DNA of 64,000 bases, from the NCBI RefSeq assembly GCF_024213195.1, contig NZ_JANAVF010000012.1:186001-250000 (forward strand), read 5' to 3'. Positions 8,473-17,000 of this stretch are shown here, piece by piece. The notes below the pieces were generated by a model. It was not told the DNA's origin. It made no database searches and saw only the letters and a program-made list of their open reading frames with translations. The position numbers and the translations under genes are program-made. Numbering within the stretch: the first letter of the stretch is position 1; every line of letters begins with the position of its first letter. This DNA is from Streptomyces sp. TBY4 (GTDB lineage Bacteria; Actinomycetota; Actinomycetes; Streptomycetales; Streptomycetaceae).

Positions 8473-8506
8473 CCACACCGCGTCCACTCCCTGTAAATTT
8501 CAGGCC

Positions 8507-9568
8507 ATGCCCCGTGGACGCCACCGCAATCCCGAACCCCTTCACCGGCTGCTCACGCCGACGGCGATCGCCGGTGTGTCCGTCGTCTCCGCCGGAGCGG
8601 CCTGGCTGCTCGCGGAACCGATGCCGCTGCGCCTGCTCGTGGCCCTCACCGCGGCCGCCGGGCTGGCCGGCGCCGTCGTCATGCGCTCCTGGGACCTGGC
8701 GGCCGGCCGCCGGGTCAGCGAGCTCGGACGCGAGCGGGTCAAGGACGAGTGGCGCACCGACGAGCGGATAGCCGAGCTCGAATCCGACCTCGAAGAGGCC
8801 CGGGTGCTGCGGGGCAAGCTCGATGCCAAACTGCGCGCCAAGCGGGTCGAACTCGCCGGCCTGCGCGGCGAACACGCCTCGCTGCTGCGCCGGTACGCCA
8901 CCGCCGAGACGGAGCGGGCGAGCGCCCTGGAGGGCCGCCGGCTGCTGGCCATCGAGGCCGCGGCCCCGGCAGCCTCCGCCGAGGGTCCGAAGGAACTTCC
9001 CGCCGTCTCCGAGGAGCGCACCAGCGCCGGAGCGGCCACCTCGGTGGGCTTCGCCCGCGCCCACGCCGCGCTGTCGGCCCTGGCCGACAAGGCCGCCCGG
9101 GCCGAGAAGGCGGCCGAGGCCGCCGCTCCCGCTCCCGTCGCCGCTCCCGCCGCCCCGGCGAAGCCGGCCGCGCTGGAGGCTGCGCACGCCCGCCCCGCGC
9201 TCGCCGGCCCGGCGCCCGCGGGCCCGGCGTCCGCCGTCCCCGCGCGTCGCCTCGCGGCCGCCGTGGCCCCGTACGCCGCGCAGCGCCGGCCCGCCTCGCG
9301 CGTCGAGGGCGGCTTCGACTTCTTCGGTACGAAGACCGCGGCGCAGGCCCGCGCGGTCATCGAGTCCGTCCAGAACGAGGACCTCGCCGATGTCGTCGGC
9401 GCGGAGGCCCTCGCCGTCCACAAGGCCGAGTCCGCCCAGGGCGGCCCGGAGGCGGAGTTCAAGGCGGCCACCGCCGAACACCGCGCCGTGGGTCAGGTCA
9501 TCGACCTGACCGCCCACGACGAGACCGAGCCCATCGACGTGGTCCAGCTCCGCACCGCCATCTCCTAG
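8507..9568 (+). CDS. Membrane-anchored coiled-coil protein, function unknown
   Basis: The 353-residue protein is not recognised as a named family. Two adjacent hydrophobic segments (about 20-40 and 43-62) anchor it. They are followed by a charged region of high coiled-coil potential (about 70-150; repeated E/R/L heptads such as ERIAELESDLEEARVLRGKL), an Ala/Pro-rich linker (about 200-245) and a C-terminal globular part beginning GGFDFFGTKTAAQARAVIESVQNEDLADV. The layout resembles envelope- or division-associated scaffolds, but no function can be claimed. It is followed by a convergent small gene only 4 nt away. Confidence 0.8.
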   Translation: MPRGRHRNPEPLHRLLTPTAIAGVSVVSAGAAWLLAEPMPLRLLVALTAAAGLAGAVVMRSWDLAAGRRVSELGRERVKDEWRTDERIAELESDLEEARVLRGKLDAKLRAKRVELAGLRGEHASLLRRYATAETERASALEGRRLLAIEAAAPAASAEGPKELPAVSEERTSAGAATSVGFARAHAALSALADKAARAEKAAEAAAPAPVAAPAAPAKPAALEAAHARPALAGPAPAGPASAVPARRLAAAVAPYAAQRRPASRVEGGFDFFGTKTAAQARAVIESVQNEDLADVVGAEALAVHKAESAQGGPEAEFKAATAEHRAVGQVIDLTAHDETEPIDVVQLRTAIS

Positions 9569-9572
9569 CGGG

Positions 9573-9788
9573 CTAGAACAGCGGGAGCTGTCCCGGCAGC
9601 GGCGAGAGGGCGAAGCCGTCCAGGGTGGGGGCCGCGGCGCCGAGGGTGACGCGGGCGCGGGAGCCGGGGCAGGAGACGAGCTCCCCGCGGCCGCGCCCGG
9701 CGGGCGGGTCGTGGCGGGCGATCCGGCCGGCGGTGACGGCGCAGTCGCGGCCGCAGGAGGGGCAGGCCCGGCGGGGTGAGAGGGACAT
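9573..9788 (-). CDS. Small CxxC protein, possible zinc ribbon
   Basis: A 71-residue protein starting at the ATG at 9788, with MSLSPRRACPSCGRDCAVTAG at the N-terminus. A CPSCGRDC cluster and a single later cysteine (SCPGS) could form a small metal site. The C-terminus LPGQLPLF is hydrophobic. GGGG lies 4-8 nt upstream of the start. An in-frame extension to 9887 exists but lacks a ribosome binding site. It resembles small conserved actinobacterial hypothetical proteins; no function is assigned. Confidence 0.6.
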   Translation of the reverse strand: MSLSPRRACPSCGRDCAVTAGRIARHDPPAGRGRGELVSCPGSRARVTLGAAAPTLDGFALSPLPGQLPLF

Positions 9789-9832
9789 CCCCCAAGTCTG
9801 CCCTGCCGCAGGGACATCGGCCCGTTGCGGGG

Positions 9833-10696
9833 TCAGGACTCCCGGGCCGCCAGCCAGGCCTCGTGGGCCCGGCTCACCCGGGTCCACAGGGCCGTGCGGT
9901 CGGTCGGGGTCAGGTCGTCGAGCGCGCGGCCGAAGACGCCCTCCAGCGCGGCGTAGAACTCCTCCGGGCCGTCGAGCACCCGCTCCGTGTTCCCGCGCAC
10001 CGGGTCGATCCGGCTCAGCACCCGTCCCCGCAGGGTGTCGATGCCGTCCGCGTCGCGGCGCAGGGCCGCGAAGGTCCGTACGAAACCGGAGTCCGCAGAG
10101 GTCGACAGCCGGACGTGCTCGGCCTCGAAGGCGGCCGCCCCGGCCGCCCCGGCGGGCTCCGCGCGGAAGTTCACGAGGGGGGCGGAGCTGCCGGGGTGGC
10201 GGTAGAGCCAGCGCGCTGCGGGCAGTCGCTCCAGCGAGTAGGCGAAGGCCCCCTGGCGGTACGCGCCTTCGCGCAGCGGCAGCGGCTCGTGCGGGCCGTC
10301 CCCGAGCCCGGCGTCCACGTAGAACCGGGTCCCGGTGCCCGGCACGCCGACGGTGAGCGCCAGGTGGTCGCCGCTGACGCCCCGGAGGGCCTCCTCGGAC
10401 TGGGATTCCTTGTACACGCCGCCCACGTGGCGGGTGACCTCGTAGCCGAGGTGGTCGAGGAGGGCTGCGAGGCCGCCGTTGAGGTGGAAGCAGTAGCCGC
10501 CGCGTCCGGCGGCGAAGCGGCGCGCCGACAGCCCGGGGTCGATGCCGGGGGAGCGGCCGAGCTGGATGTCGACGTTCTCGTACGGGACGCGCTCCAGATG
10601 CGCCCGCTGCAGGGCGAACAGCCCCTCGACGGAGGGTGCGCCGGGCTCCTCGATGCCCAGTCGCCGCAGGTAGGCGGCGTATATGCCCCGGGTCAC
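9833..10696 (-). CDS. nat: Arylamine N-acetyltransferase
   Basis: The 287-residue enzyme transfers acetyl groups from acetyl-CoA to arylamines, arylhydrazines or arylhydrazides. The catalytic triad of the family is visible: Cys69 in RGGYCFHLNG, His111 in GVSGDHLALTV and Asp128 in FYVDAGLGD. The N-terminal helical part has the usual VPYENVDI motif. Its GTG start overlaps the nuoD stop (GTGA), so it is co-translated with an orphan NADH dehydrogenase subunit, an odd pairing. The physiological acyl acceptor in streptomycetes is unknown; related enzymes can also act in polyketide amide formation. Confidence 0.92.
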   Translation of the reverse strand: MTRGIYAAYLRRLGIEEPGAPSVEGLFALQRAHLERVPYENVDIQLGRSPGIDPGLSARRFAAGRGGYCFHLNGGLAALLDHLGYEVTRHVGGVYKESQSEEALRGVSGDHLALTVGVPGTGTRFYVDAGLGDGPHEPLPLREGAYRQGAFAYSLERLPAARWLYRHPGSSAPLVNFRAEPAGAAGAAAFEAEHVRLSTSADSGFVRTFAALRRDADGIDTLRGRVLSRIDPVRGNTERVLDGPEEFYAALEGVFGRALDDLTPTDRTALWTRVSRAHEAWLAARES

Positions 10697-11835
10697 TTGT
10701 CGATGTCGCCGACGACGAAGAAGAGCGAGCCGAGGATCGAGACCATGTCGGCGACCAGCTGGCCGGGGAGCAGGACCGCGAGCGCCTGGATGTTGTTGTA
10801 GGACGCCGAGCGCAGCTTGAGCCGGTACGGGGTCTTCTCGCCCTTGGAGACCAGGTAGTAGCCGTTGATGCCGAGGGGGTTCTCGGTCCACGCGTACGTC
10901 TCGCCCTCGGGCGCCTTCAGCACCTTCGGCAGCCGCTGGTTGATCGGTCCGGGCGCCAGCTCCGCCATCCGGTCCAGGCAGGCGACCGCGAGGTCCAGCG
11001 CGTTGTGGGTCTGCTCCAGCAGGACCTCGAAGCGGGCCAGGCAGTCGCCCTCGGTGCGGGTGACGACCTTCAGGACGTCCTGGAGCTCGCCGTAGGCGAG
11101 GTACGGCTCGTCGCGGCGCAGGTCGAAGTCGACGCCGGAGGCGCGGGCGATCGGGCCGGAGACCCCGTACGCGTGGACGGCCTCGGCGGACAGGACGCCG
11201 ACGCCGCGGGTGCGGGCGCGGAAGATCTCGTTGCCGCGCACGAGGTCGTCGTAGACGTGCATGCGGGTGTTGACGTCGGCGATGGCGGCGCGGGCCCGGC
11301 CCAGCCAGCCGGCCGGGAGGTCCTCCTTGAGGCCGCCGACGCGGTTGAACATGTAGTGCATGCGGCCGCCGGAGATCTCCTCCATGACGGCCTGGAGCTC
11401 CTCGCGCTCGCGGAACGCGTGGAAGATCGGGGTGATGCCGCCCAGCTCCAGGGGGTACGAGCCGAGGAACATCAGGTGGTTCAGGACCCGGTTCAGCTCG
11501 GCGAGCAGGGTCCGCATCCACACGGCCCGCTCGGGCACCTCCATGCCGAGCATCCGCTCGACGGCCATGACAACGCCCAGCTCGTTGGAGAAGGCGGACA
11601 GCCAGTCGTGGCGGTTCGCGAGCATCACGATCTGGCGGTAGTCGCGGGCCTCGAAGAGCTTCTCGGCGCCGCGGTGCATGTAGCCGACCACCGGCTCGGC
11701 GCTCACGATGCGCTCGCCGTCCAGGACGAGGCGCAGGCGCAGCACGCCGTGCGTGGAAGGGTGCTGGGGTCCGATGTTGAGCACCATGTCGGTGCTCTCC
11801 GCCGCGCCGCCGATGCCGACCGTGGTCTCCGTCAT
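10693..11835 (-). CDS. nuoD2: Orphan NADH-quinone oxidoreductase subunit D-like protein
   Basis: The 380-residue protein matches the 49-kDa (NuoD/NDUFS2) subunit along its length: GPQHPSTHGVLRL (His29), GYMHRGAEKL (Arg55), RVLNHLMFLGSYPLELGG and the C-terminal ADMVSILGSLFFVVGDIDK. No other nuo gene is nearby, so it is an orphan copy. At the site aligned with the quinone-binding tyrosine (DY in most family members) it has Trp78 (NRHDWLSAF). Arg55 aligns with the arginine dimethylated by NDUFAF7 in mitochondrial NDUFS2, and a MidA/NDUFAF7-like gene lies about 5 kb away. Whether it joins complex I or another assembly is unknown. It is coupled to the acetyltransferase gene downstream. Confidence 0.88.
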   Translation of the reverse strand: MTETTVGIGGAAESTDMVLNIGPQHPSTHGVLRLRLVLDGERIVSAEPVVGYMHRGAEKLFEARDYRQIVMLANRHDWLSAFSNELGVVMAVERMLGMEVPERAVWMRTLLAELNRVLNHLMFLGSYPLELGGITPIFHAFREREELQAVMEEISGGRMHYMFNRVGGLKEDLPAGWLGRARAAIADVNTRMHVYDDLVRGNEIFRARTRGVGVLSAEAVHAYGVSGPIARASGVDFDLRRDEPYLAYGELQDVLKVVTRTEGDCLARFEVLLEQTHNALDLAVACLDRMAELAPGPINQRLPKVLKAPEGETYAWTENPLGINGYYLVSKGEKTPYRLKLRSASYNNIQALAVLLPGQLVADMVSILGSLFFVVGDIDK

Positions 11836-11959
11836 GGCGGCATTGTCTCAGCCGGCGGGGGCGGGGCGCGGCGCGGTCCGGATTCCGGATCGGGGCGCGG
11901 CGGGCGGCGGGCGCGCCGGGCCCGGTCCGGGAGGCGGGTCACCCGCCTAGGGTGGGGGA

Positions 11960-12457
11960 ATGGACACGGGGACTGAGGGTGGGACGGGACGGGCCGGGCC
12001 CGCGTGGGTGGGGCTGCCGGGCGGGCTGCTGACGGTGCGCAGGCTGCTGCTGGTGCTGTGGATGTCCCTCTTCGCGGTGGTGACGGCCCTCGTGCTGGGG
12101 CTGACCGCCGGGCCGGGGTGGGCGGCGCTCGGCGGGTTCTGGCTGCTGGTGCTGGCCTGGGGCTGGGGGATGCTCGCACGGAACTGGCGGTCCTGGCGGT
12201 ACGCGGAACGGGCGGACGACCTGCTGATCAGCCGGGGCGTGCTGTGGCGGGAGGAGACCGTGGTCCCGTACGGGCGGATGCAGCTGGTGGAGGTGACCTC
12301 GGGCCCGCTGGAACGCCGCTTCGGGCTGGCCTCCGTACAGCTCCACACGGCCGCGGCGGCGACCGACGCCAGGATCCCCGGCCTCGCCCCCGAGGAGGCG
12401 GAACGGCTGCGCGACCGCCTGACGGAGCTCGGCGAGGCAAGGTCGGCGGGCCTGTGA
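11960..12457 (+). CDS. Bacterial PH-domain membrane protein (YdbS-like)
   Basis: The 165-residue protein has two hydrophobic segments (about 27-50 and 52-72) followed by a bacterial PH (bPH2/DUF304) domain with the typical DDLLISRGVLWREETVVPYGRMQLVEVTSGPLERRFGLASVQLHTA pattern, split here across residues 85-135. Homologues (YdbS in Bacillus) pair with a larger YdbT protein and affect envelope stress or bacteriocin resistance. The stop overlaps the GTG of the following gene (GTGA), which encodes that larger partner. It is divergent from nuoD. Confidence 0.85.
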   Translation: MDTGTEGGTGRAGPAWVGLPGGLLTVRRLLLVLWMSLFAVVTALVLGLTAGPGWAALGGFWLLVLAWGWGMLARNWRSWRYAERADDLLISRGVLWREETVVPYGRMQLVEVTSGPLERRFGLASVQLHTAAAATDARIPGLAPEEAERLRDRLTELGEARSAGL

Positions 12458-13812
12458 ACCCGACGGCGGGGCCGGACCCCGCGTCCGCCGAGGCTGCCGG
12501 GTCCGCCGGGGCAGCCGGGGACGGGGTCGAGCGGCGGCTGCACATCCTCACGCCGCTCCGCCGGGCCTGGGTGCCGATCGCGGCGACCATCGGGATCGTC
12601 GCGCAGCAGGGCGAGAACGTCGCCGAGTGGGTGACGGCCGTGTCCGTCGCCCTGCGGGTCCTCGCGCTGGCCGCGCTGGTCCTTGTCTTCGGCGTGTACG
12701 GGTTCCTCAGCTGGTGGTTCACGCACTACGCGGTCACCGACACCGAGCTGCGCATCCGCAGCGGGCTGCTCTTCCGCCGCACCGCGCACATCCGCCTGGA
12801 CCGGATCCAGGCGGTCGACGTCACGCGCCCGCTGCTGGCCCGCATCGCGGGCGTGGCCAAGCTGCGGCTCGACGTCATCGGCACCGAGGCCAAGGACGAG
12901 CTGGCCTTCCTCTCCGAGAAGGAAGCCGTCTCGCTCCGTGCCGAACTGCTGGCCCGCGCGGCCGGTTTCGCCCCGGCCGAGGCCCCGCTCCTGGGCGAGG
13001 CCCCCGACCGGGAGCTGCTGCGGGTGGCGCCGCGCGATCTGGTGGTGTCCCTGCTGCTCACCCTGACCAGCTGGGCGGCCCTCGCCGGCGGGCTCGCCGG
13101 CCCCCTGGTGGTGTGGTGGCTCGGCGCCAGCCCGTGGTTCGCCCTCGTGAGCCTGCTCCCGATCCTGGGCGCGGTGTGGGCGGCCACCGCGGGCCGGTTC
13201 CTCACCGAGTACGACTGGCGGGTCGCCGAGTCCCCGGACGGGCTCCGGATCGACCACGGCATGCTCGACCGCGCCCACGAGACGGTGCCGCCGGGGCGCG
13301 TGCAGACGGTACGGATCGTCGAGCCGCTGCTGTGGCGCCGGCGCGGCTGGGTCCGGGTGGAGCTGGCGGTGGCGGGCTCGAAGAACAACGTCCTGGTCCC
13401 GGTGGCCACCCGGGCCGCCGCGCACGCCGTCGTCGGGCGGGTGCTGCCCGGCGTCGACCTGGGGGGCCTCGTCTTCGAGCCCTCGCCCCGGAGCGGATCG
13501 CCCTGGGTGGTGCCGGTGTGGTGGAAGGGGTACGGCCTGGCCGTCTCCGCGGACGTGTTCGCGGCCCGCCACGGCCGCCTGTGCCGGCGTACGGAGATCG
13601 TCCCGCACGCCAAGGTGCAGAGCGTGCGCCTGTCCCAGGGCCCCTGGGAGCGCGCCCGCGGCGTGGCCGACGTCCGCGTGGACACCGGCGCGAACGGTAC
13701 GGTCACGGCCCGCCTGCGCGGGGCGGCGGAGGCCGCCGAGCTGCTCCACGCCCAGGCGGCCCGCTCCCGCACCTCCCGCGCCGGGGCCCGCCCGGACCGC
13801 TGGATGACCTGA
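12454..13812 (+). CDS. Tandem PH-domain membrane protein (YdbT-like)
   Basis: The 452-residue partner of the preceding protein contains three bacterial PH-like domains, each with the same signature: SGLLFRRTAHIRLDRIQAVDV near 105, DHGMLDRAHETVPPGRVQTV near 270, and RHGRLCRRTEIVPHAKVQSV near 375. Pairs of hydrophobic segments lie at about 50-85 and 195-245. The C-terminus is basic. A start at GTG 12454 inside the overlap gives the best boundary. The YdbS-YdbT pair forms a membrane complex of unknown ligand. Confidence 0.87.
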   Translation: MNPTAGPDPASAEAAGSAGAAGDGVERRLHILTPLRRAWVPIAATIGIVAQQGENVAEWVTAVSVALRVLALAALVLVFGVYGFLSWWFTHYAVTDTELRIRSGLLFRRTAHIRLDRIQAVDVTRPLLARIAGVAKLRLDVIGTEAKDELAFLSEKEAVSLRAELLARAAGFAPAEAPLLGEAPDRELLRVAPRDLVVSLLLTLTSWAALAGGLAGPLVVWWLGASPWFALVSLLPILGAVWAATAGRFLTEYDWRVAESPDGLRIDHGMLDRAHETVPPGRVQTVRIVEPLLWRRRGWVRVELAVAGSKNNVLVPVATRAAAHAVVGRVLPGVDLGGLVFEPSPRSGSPWVVPVWWKGYGLAVSADVFAARHGRLCRRTEIVPHAKVQSVRLSQGPWERARGVADVRVDTGANGTVTARLRGAAEAAELLHAQAARSRTSRAGARPDRWMT

Positions 13813-13832
13813 GGCCCGGGCGGGCTCCGCCG

Positions 13833-14903
13833 TCAGGTGCCGGCGGGCGGCGTGACGGGGAGGTCCACCTCCAGGGTGGCGGTGCCGATCAGGATGCGGT
13901 GGTCGGAGCACGGCTGGTGCGTCGTACCGCCGTCGAGCGAACAGGTCGTCGGGATCGGCTTCGTGCCGGCGGTGAAGCCGGGACCCGGACCGGCGGCGGG
14001 GCCGGTGAGCCGGTCGGTCGGCGCGAGGATCAGGTCGATCTTCGGATTGCCCTCGTTGGCGGCGCACGGAGCCGGTCTGGTGTCGGGGTCGTTGATCTCC
14101 GGGTTGTCGACCGCGGTCCACTCGCCGTAGTCCGGGCAGCGCTCGTCGGTGCTGTCGAGCTCCGTGTGCGTCGTCATCAGGGAGCCCATCCGGGACATGT
14201 CGGGCTCGGCGTTGAAGTCGCCCGCCACCAGGTACGTCTCACCGGCGGCCGCGAATCCCCTGAGGATGTCCCGGACGGCGCCGAGCTGCTGGGTGTTGAT
14301 CTTCGCCGAGTTCACATCGGGCAGGCGCCTGTTCGAGGTGGTGATGTGCGTCGTGCAGAACTTCATCCTCGTCCGGCCGGCGAGCGGTGCGCAGAGCAGG
14401 CTGCGGTCCTCGTGGTAGGCGCCGCCGTCCACCTCGGCCCGGGTGTAGTCGGCGGGCAGGAGGTGGTTCTCCCCGCCGCGCAGTTCCGCCCTGCTGAACA
14501 GTGCGTTGCCGAAGGCCTCGCCCTGGCAGATGCCGGTGCCCGCCGGATGGGTCTGCGACCAGAGGGCGTAGCCGGTCGCTCCGGTCCAGGCGTTCGGGGT
14601 GTCCTTCAGCCTGTCGCGGATCTCCTCGTACTGGGAGTGGCAGAGCTCGTTGAACGAGACGAAGTCCGGGCTCTGCTCCGGGTCCTTGATCGAGTCGAGG
14701 GCCGCGGTGACCATTCCGGTGTCGACCCGGCCCTTGTTGAGCTTGTGTCCGGACACGTTCCAGTGCCACACCGTGTACGTCCGGGTGACCGTGGTCCCGG
14801 CCGCCCCCGGCGGCGCCGCTCCCCCCGAGGTGAGGACGGCGGCCAGTGCCAGAGCCGCGGCCACGGCCGCTGCCGCGCGCCTGACGGATCCCGTGCTTCG
14901 CAT
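13833..14903 (-). CDS. Secreted endonuclease/exonuclease/phosphatase family protein
   Basis: The 356-residue protein has an N-terminal signal peptide (RRAAAAVAAALALAAVLTSGGAA) and then the EEP fold: TVWHWNVSGH (core N), DFVSFNELCHSQ with the metal-binding Glu near residue 85, TYLVAGDFNAEPD with the GDFN catalytic motif near 220, and the terminal CSDHRILIGTATLEV with the conserved S-D-H. Such secreted enzymes act on nucleic acids, phosphoinositides or sphingomyelin; the substrate is unclear. It is convergent with the PH-domain gene and upstream, on the same strand, of the response regulator. Confidence 0.88.
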   Translation of the reverse strand: MRSTGSVRRAAAAVAAALALAAVLTSGGAAPPGAAGTTVTRTYTVWHWNVSGHKLNKGRVDTGMVTAALDSIKDPEQSPDFVSFNELCHSQYEEIRDRLKDTPNAWTGATGYALWSQTHPAGTGICQGEAFGNALFSRAELRGGENHLLPADYTRAEVDGGAYHEDRSLLCAPLAGRTRMKFCTTHITTSNRRLPDVNSAKINTQQLGAVRDILRGFAAAGETYLVAGDFNAEPDMSRMGSLMTTHTELDSTDERCPDYGEWTAVDNPEINDPDTRPAPCAANEGNPKIDLILAPTDRLTGPAAGPGPGFTAGTKPIPTTCSLDGGTTHQPCSDHRILIGTATLEVDLPVTPPAGT

Positions 14904-14987
14904 GCTGCTGTTCCCTCCCCCCGGGCGGCGGCCCGCTGTCGGCTGCCCCCGGGAGAGGGTCGCATGATCATCGCGGGGGCCGGAAAG

Positions 14988-15692
14988 CTACGCCGCCCCG
15001 CCGCCCGCGCGGACCAGGCCGGTCTCGTACGCCAGGACCACGACCTGCACCCGGTCGCGCAGGCCCAGCTTGGTCAGGATGCGGCCCACGTGGGTCTTGA
15101 CCGTGGCCTCCGACAGGACGAGCCGGCCGGCGATCTCGCCGTTCGACAGGCCCTGGGCGACCAGCAGCATGACCTCGCGCTCGCGCTCCGTGAGCCGCTC
15201 GACGTCCTTGTTCTGCGGTTCCGCCGAGGTGGACGGCAGCATCGGCGCGAACCGGTCCAGCAGCCGGCGCGTCGTGGAGGGGGCGACGACCGCATCGCCG
15301 CTGTGCACCGAGCGGATCGCGGCCAGCAGTTCGCCCGGCGGGACGTCCTTGAGCATGAACCCGCTGGCGCCCGCCTTCAGCCCCGAGAAGGCGTACTCGT
15401 CGAGGTCGAAGGTGGTCAGGATGATGACCTTGGGGTGCTCCTCGGGCTCGCAGATGCGGCGCGTCGCCTCCACCCCGTCGAGGCGGGGCATGCGGACGTC
15501 CATCAGCACCACGTCCACCTTGGTGGCCCGCAGCACCTCCAGCGCCTCCAGGCCGTCGCCGGCCTCGGCCACGACCTCCATGTCGGGCTGTGCGGCGAGC
15601 ACCATCCGGAAACCGGTCCGCAGCAGTACTTGGTCGTCGACCAGCATCACGCGGATGGAGGGGCCGTGGGAGGAGCCGGTGGGGAAGGACAT
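14988..15692 (-). CDS. LuxR/NarL-family response regulator
   Basis: The 234-residue regulator has a receiver domain (phosphoacceptor Asp65 in VDVVLMDVRMPRLDG, with the acidic pair VDD at residues 18-20 and Lys in GFMLKDVPPG) and a C-terminal LuxR-type helix-turn-helix (LTEREREVMLLVAQGLSN, then EATVKTHVGRILTKLGLRDR, about 165-225). It starts 2 nt after the stop of the sensor kinase gene, so the two form an operon. Regulated genes are unknown. Confidence 0.93.
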   Translation of the reverse strand: MSFPTGSSHGPSIRVMLVDDQVLLRTGFRMVLAAQPDMEVVAEAGDGLEALEVLRATKVDVVLMDVRMPRLDGVEATRRICEPEEHPKVIILTTFDLDEYAFSGLKAGASGFMLKDVPPGELLAAIRSVHSGDAVVAPSTTRRLLDRFAPMLPSTSAEPQNKDVERLTEREREVMLLVAQGLSNGEIAGRLVLSEATVKTHVGRILTKLGLRDRVQVVVLAYETGLVRAGGGAA

Positions 15693-15694
15693 GG

Positions 15695-16894
15695 TCACCT
15701 TTTCTTCAGGGGGAGCAGGGCGCTGATCCGGAAGCCGCCACCGGGCCGGGGGCCCGCGTCGAGGGTGCCTCCGACCATACCGATGCGTTCGCGCATGCCG
15801 ATCAGCCCGTGTCCGGCGCCGTCCGCGCCGCCGTCCGTGTACAGCTCGCGGGCCGCGCCCCGGCCGTCGTCCTCGACGAGCAGGCCGAGCCCGTCGTCGA
15901 AGTAGACGAGCCGCACGCTGGCCTTCGCGTCGGGGCCGCCGTGCTTGCGGGTGTTCGTCAGTGCCTCCTGGACGATCCGGTACGCCGTCAGCTCCAGGCC
16001 GCTGGGCAGCTTGCGCGGGGCGCCCTCGACCTCGAAGTCCACCGTGAGCCCGGCCGCCCGTACCTGCTCGACCAGCACCTCGATCTGCTCCACGTCGGGC
16101 TGCGGCACGTAGTCCTCGGACTCCTGCGGCTCGCCGGTGCGCAGGACGCCCAGCAGCCGGCGCATCTCCGCGAGGGCCAGGCGCCCGGTGCCGGAGATGG
16201 TCTGCAGCGCCTCCTTGGCCTGCTCGGGGGCCGCGTCCATCACGTAGGCGGCGCCGTCGGCCTGGACCACCATCACCGAGACGTTGTGCGCGACGACGTC
16301 GTGCAGCTCGCGGGCGATCCGGGCGCGCTCGGCGGCGACGGCCACCTGGGCCTGGGCCGCGCGCTCCTTCTCCAGCCGCTGGTTGCGCTCCACGAGCTGG
16401 GCGTAATAGGCCCGGCGGGTGCGCAGGGAGTCGCCCATCACCCAGGCGAGGGCGAACGGGACCATCATGAACACGACGAAGAGCAGGTTGTCGGTGGCGG
16501 AGTTCGACTTGTCCACGCCGTTGCGCAGGAAGTACAGCGACGACGCGAGCAGCCCCCAGCCGAGGGCCGTGCGCGAGACCCAGCGCGGCACGTCGGAGGC
16601 CGCGACCGTGAAGAGCACGAGGAGCATCGCGACGTCGTAGAAGTTCGCCTCCGCGCCGATGACCAGCTGGTAGATCCCCGTGGCGACGGTGAGCCAGAAC
16701 ACCGGGACGGTCCACTTGCGGCGCAGCGCCACGGCGGCGCTCAGTGCCACCACGCAGGGGGTGGCGAGGAGCGCGGCGGTGGTGCCCTGGTGCATCGAGG
16801 CGACGACAGCCATCGAGAACCCGAAGAAGAGGACAGCCCAGAAGCTGTCGACGCCCGTCGGGTGTCTGCGGAGGAAATCGTAGAGACGCTGCAC
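15695..16894 (-). CDS. Sensor histidine kinase (NarL-partner type, HisKA_3)
   Basis: The 399-residue kinase has four to six hydrophobic segments between residues 17 and 155, a short coiled coil (160-190), the HisKA_3 dimerisation motif ARIARELHDVVAHNVSVMV with His198, and a HATPase_c domain (N box QEALTNTRKHG; GHGLIGMRERIG glycine loop). There is almost no extracytoplasmic sensor region, so it probably senses within the membrane. It is co-transcribed with the response regulator, which starts 2 nt after its stop. A divergent methyltransferase gene starts 106 nt away. Confidence 0.93.
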   Translation of the reverse strand: MQRLYDFLRRHPTGVDSFWAVLFFGFSMAVVASMHQGTTAALLATPCVVALSAAVALRRKWTVPVFWLTVATGIYQLVIGAEANFYDVAMLLVLFTVAASDVPRWVSRTALGWGLLASSLYFLRNGVDKSNSATDNLLFVVFMMVPFALAWVMGDSLRTRRAYYAQLVERNQRLEKERAAQAQVAVAAERARIARELHDVVAHNVSVMVVQADGAAYVMDAAPEQAKEALQTISGTGRLALAEMRRLLGVLRTGEPQESEDYVPQPDVEQIEVLVEQVRAAGLTVDFEVEGAPRKLPSGLELTAYRIVQEALTNTRKHGGPDAKASVRLVYFDDGLGLLVEDDGRGAARELYTDGGADGAGHGLIGMRERIGMVGGTLDAGPRPGGGFRISALLPLKKR

Positions 16895-17000
16895 GTAACC
16901 CAGAGTAGGGAAAGCCGATAGGTGCTGGAGTCAACCAGAGGGGCGATCCGTCCGGGACGCGAGTACTACCGGAGGTGGACGCGACCATAACCTTTCTGCG

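Noticed and set aside
9833..11521. Fusion of the N-acetyltransferase with an upstream 275-residue region
   Set aside because: The upstream part is an out-of-frame reading of nuoD; the overlap GTGA at 10693-10696 gives clear ends for both genes.
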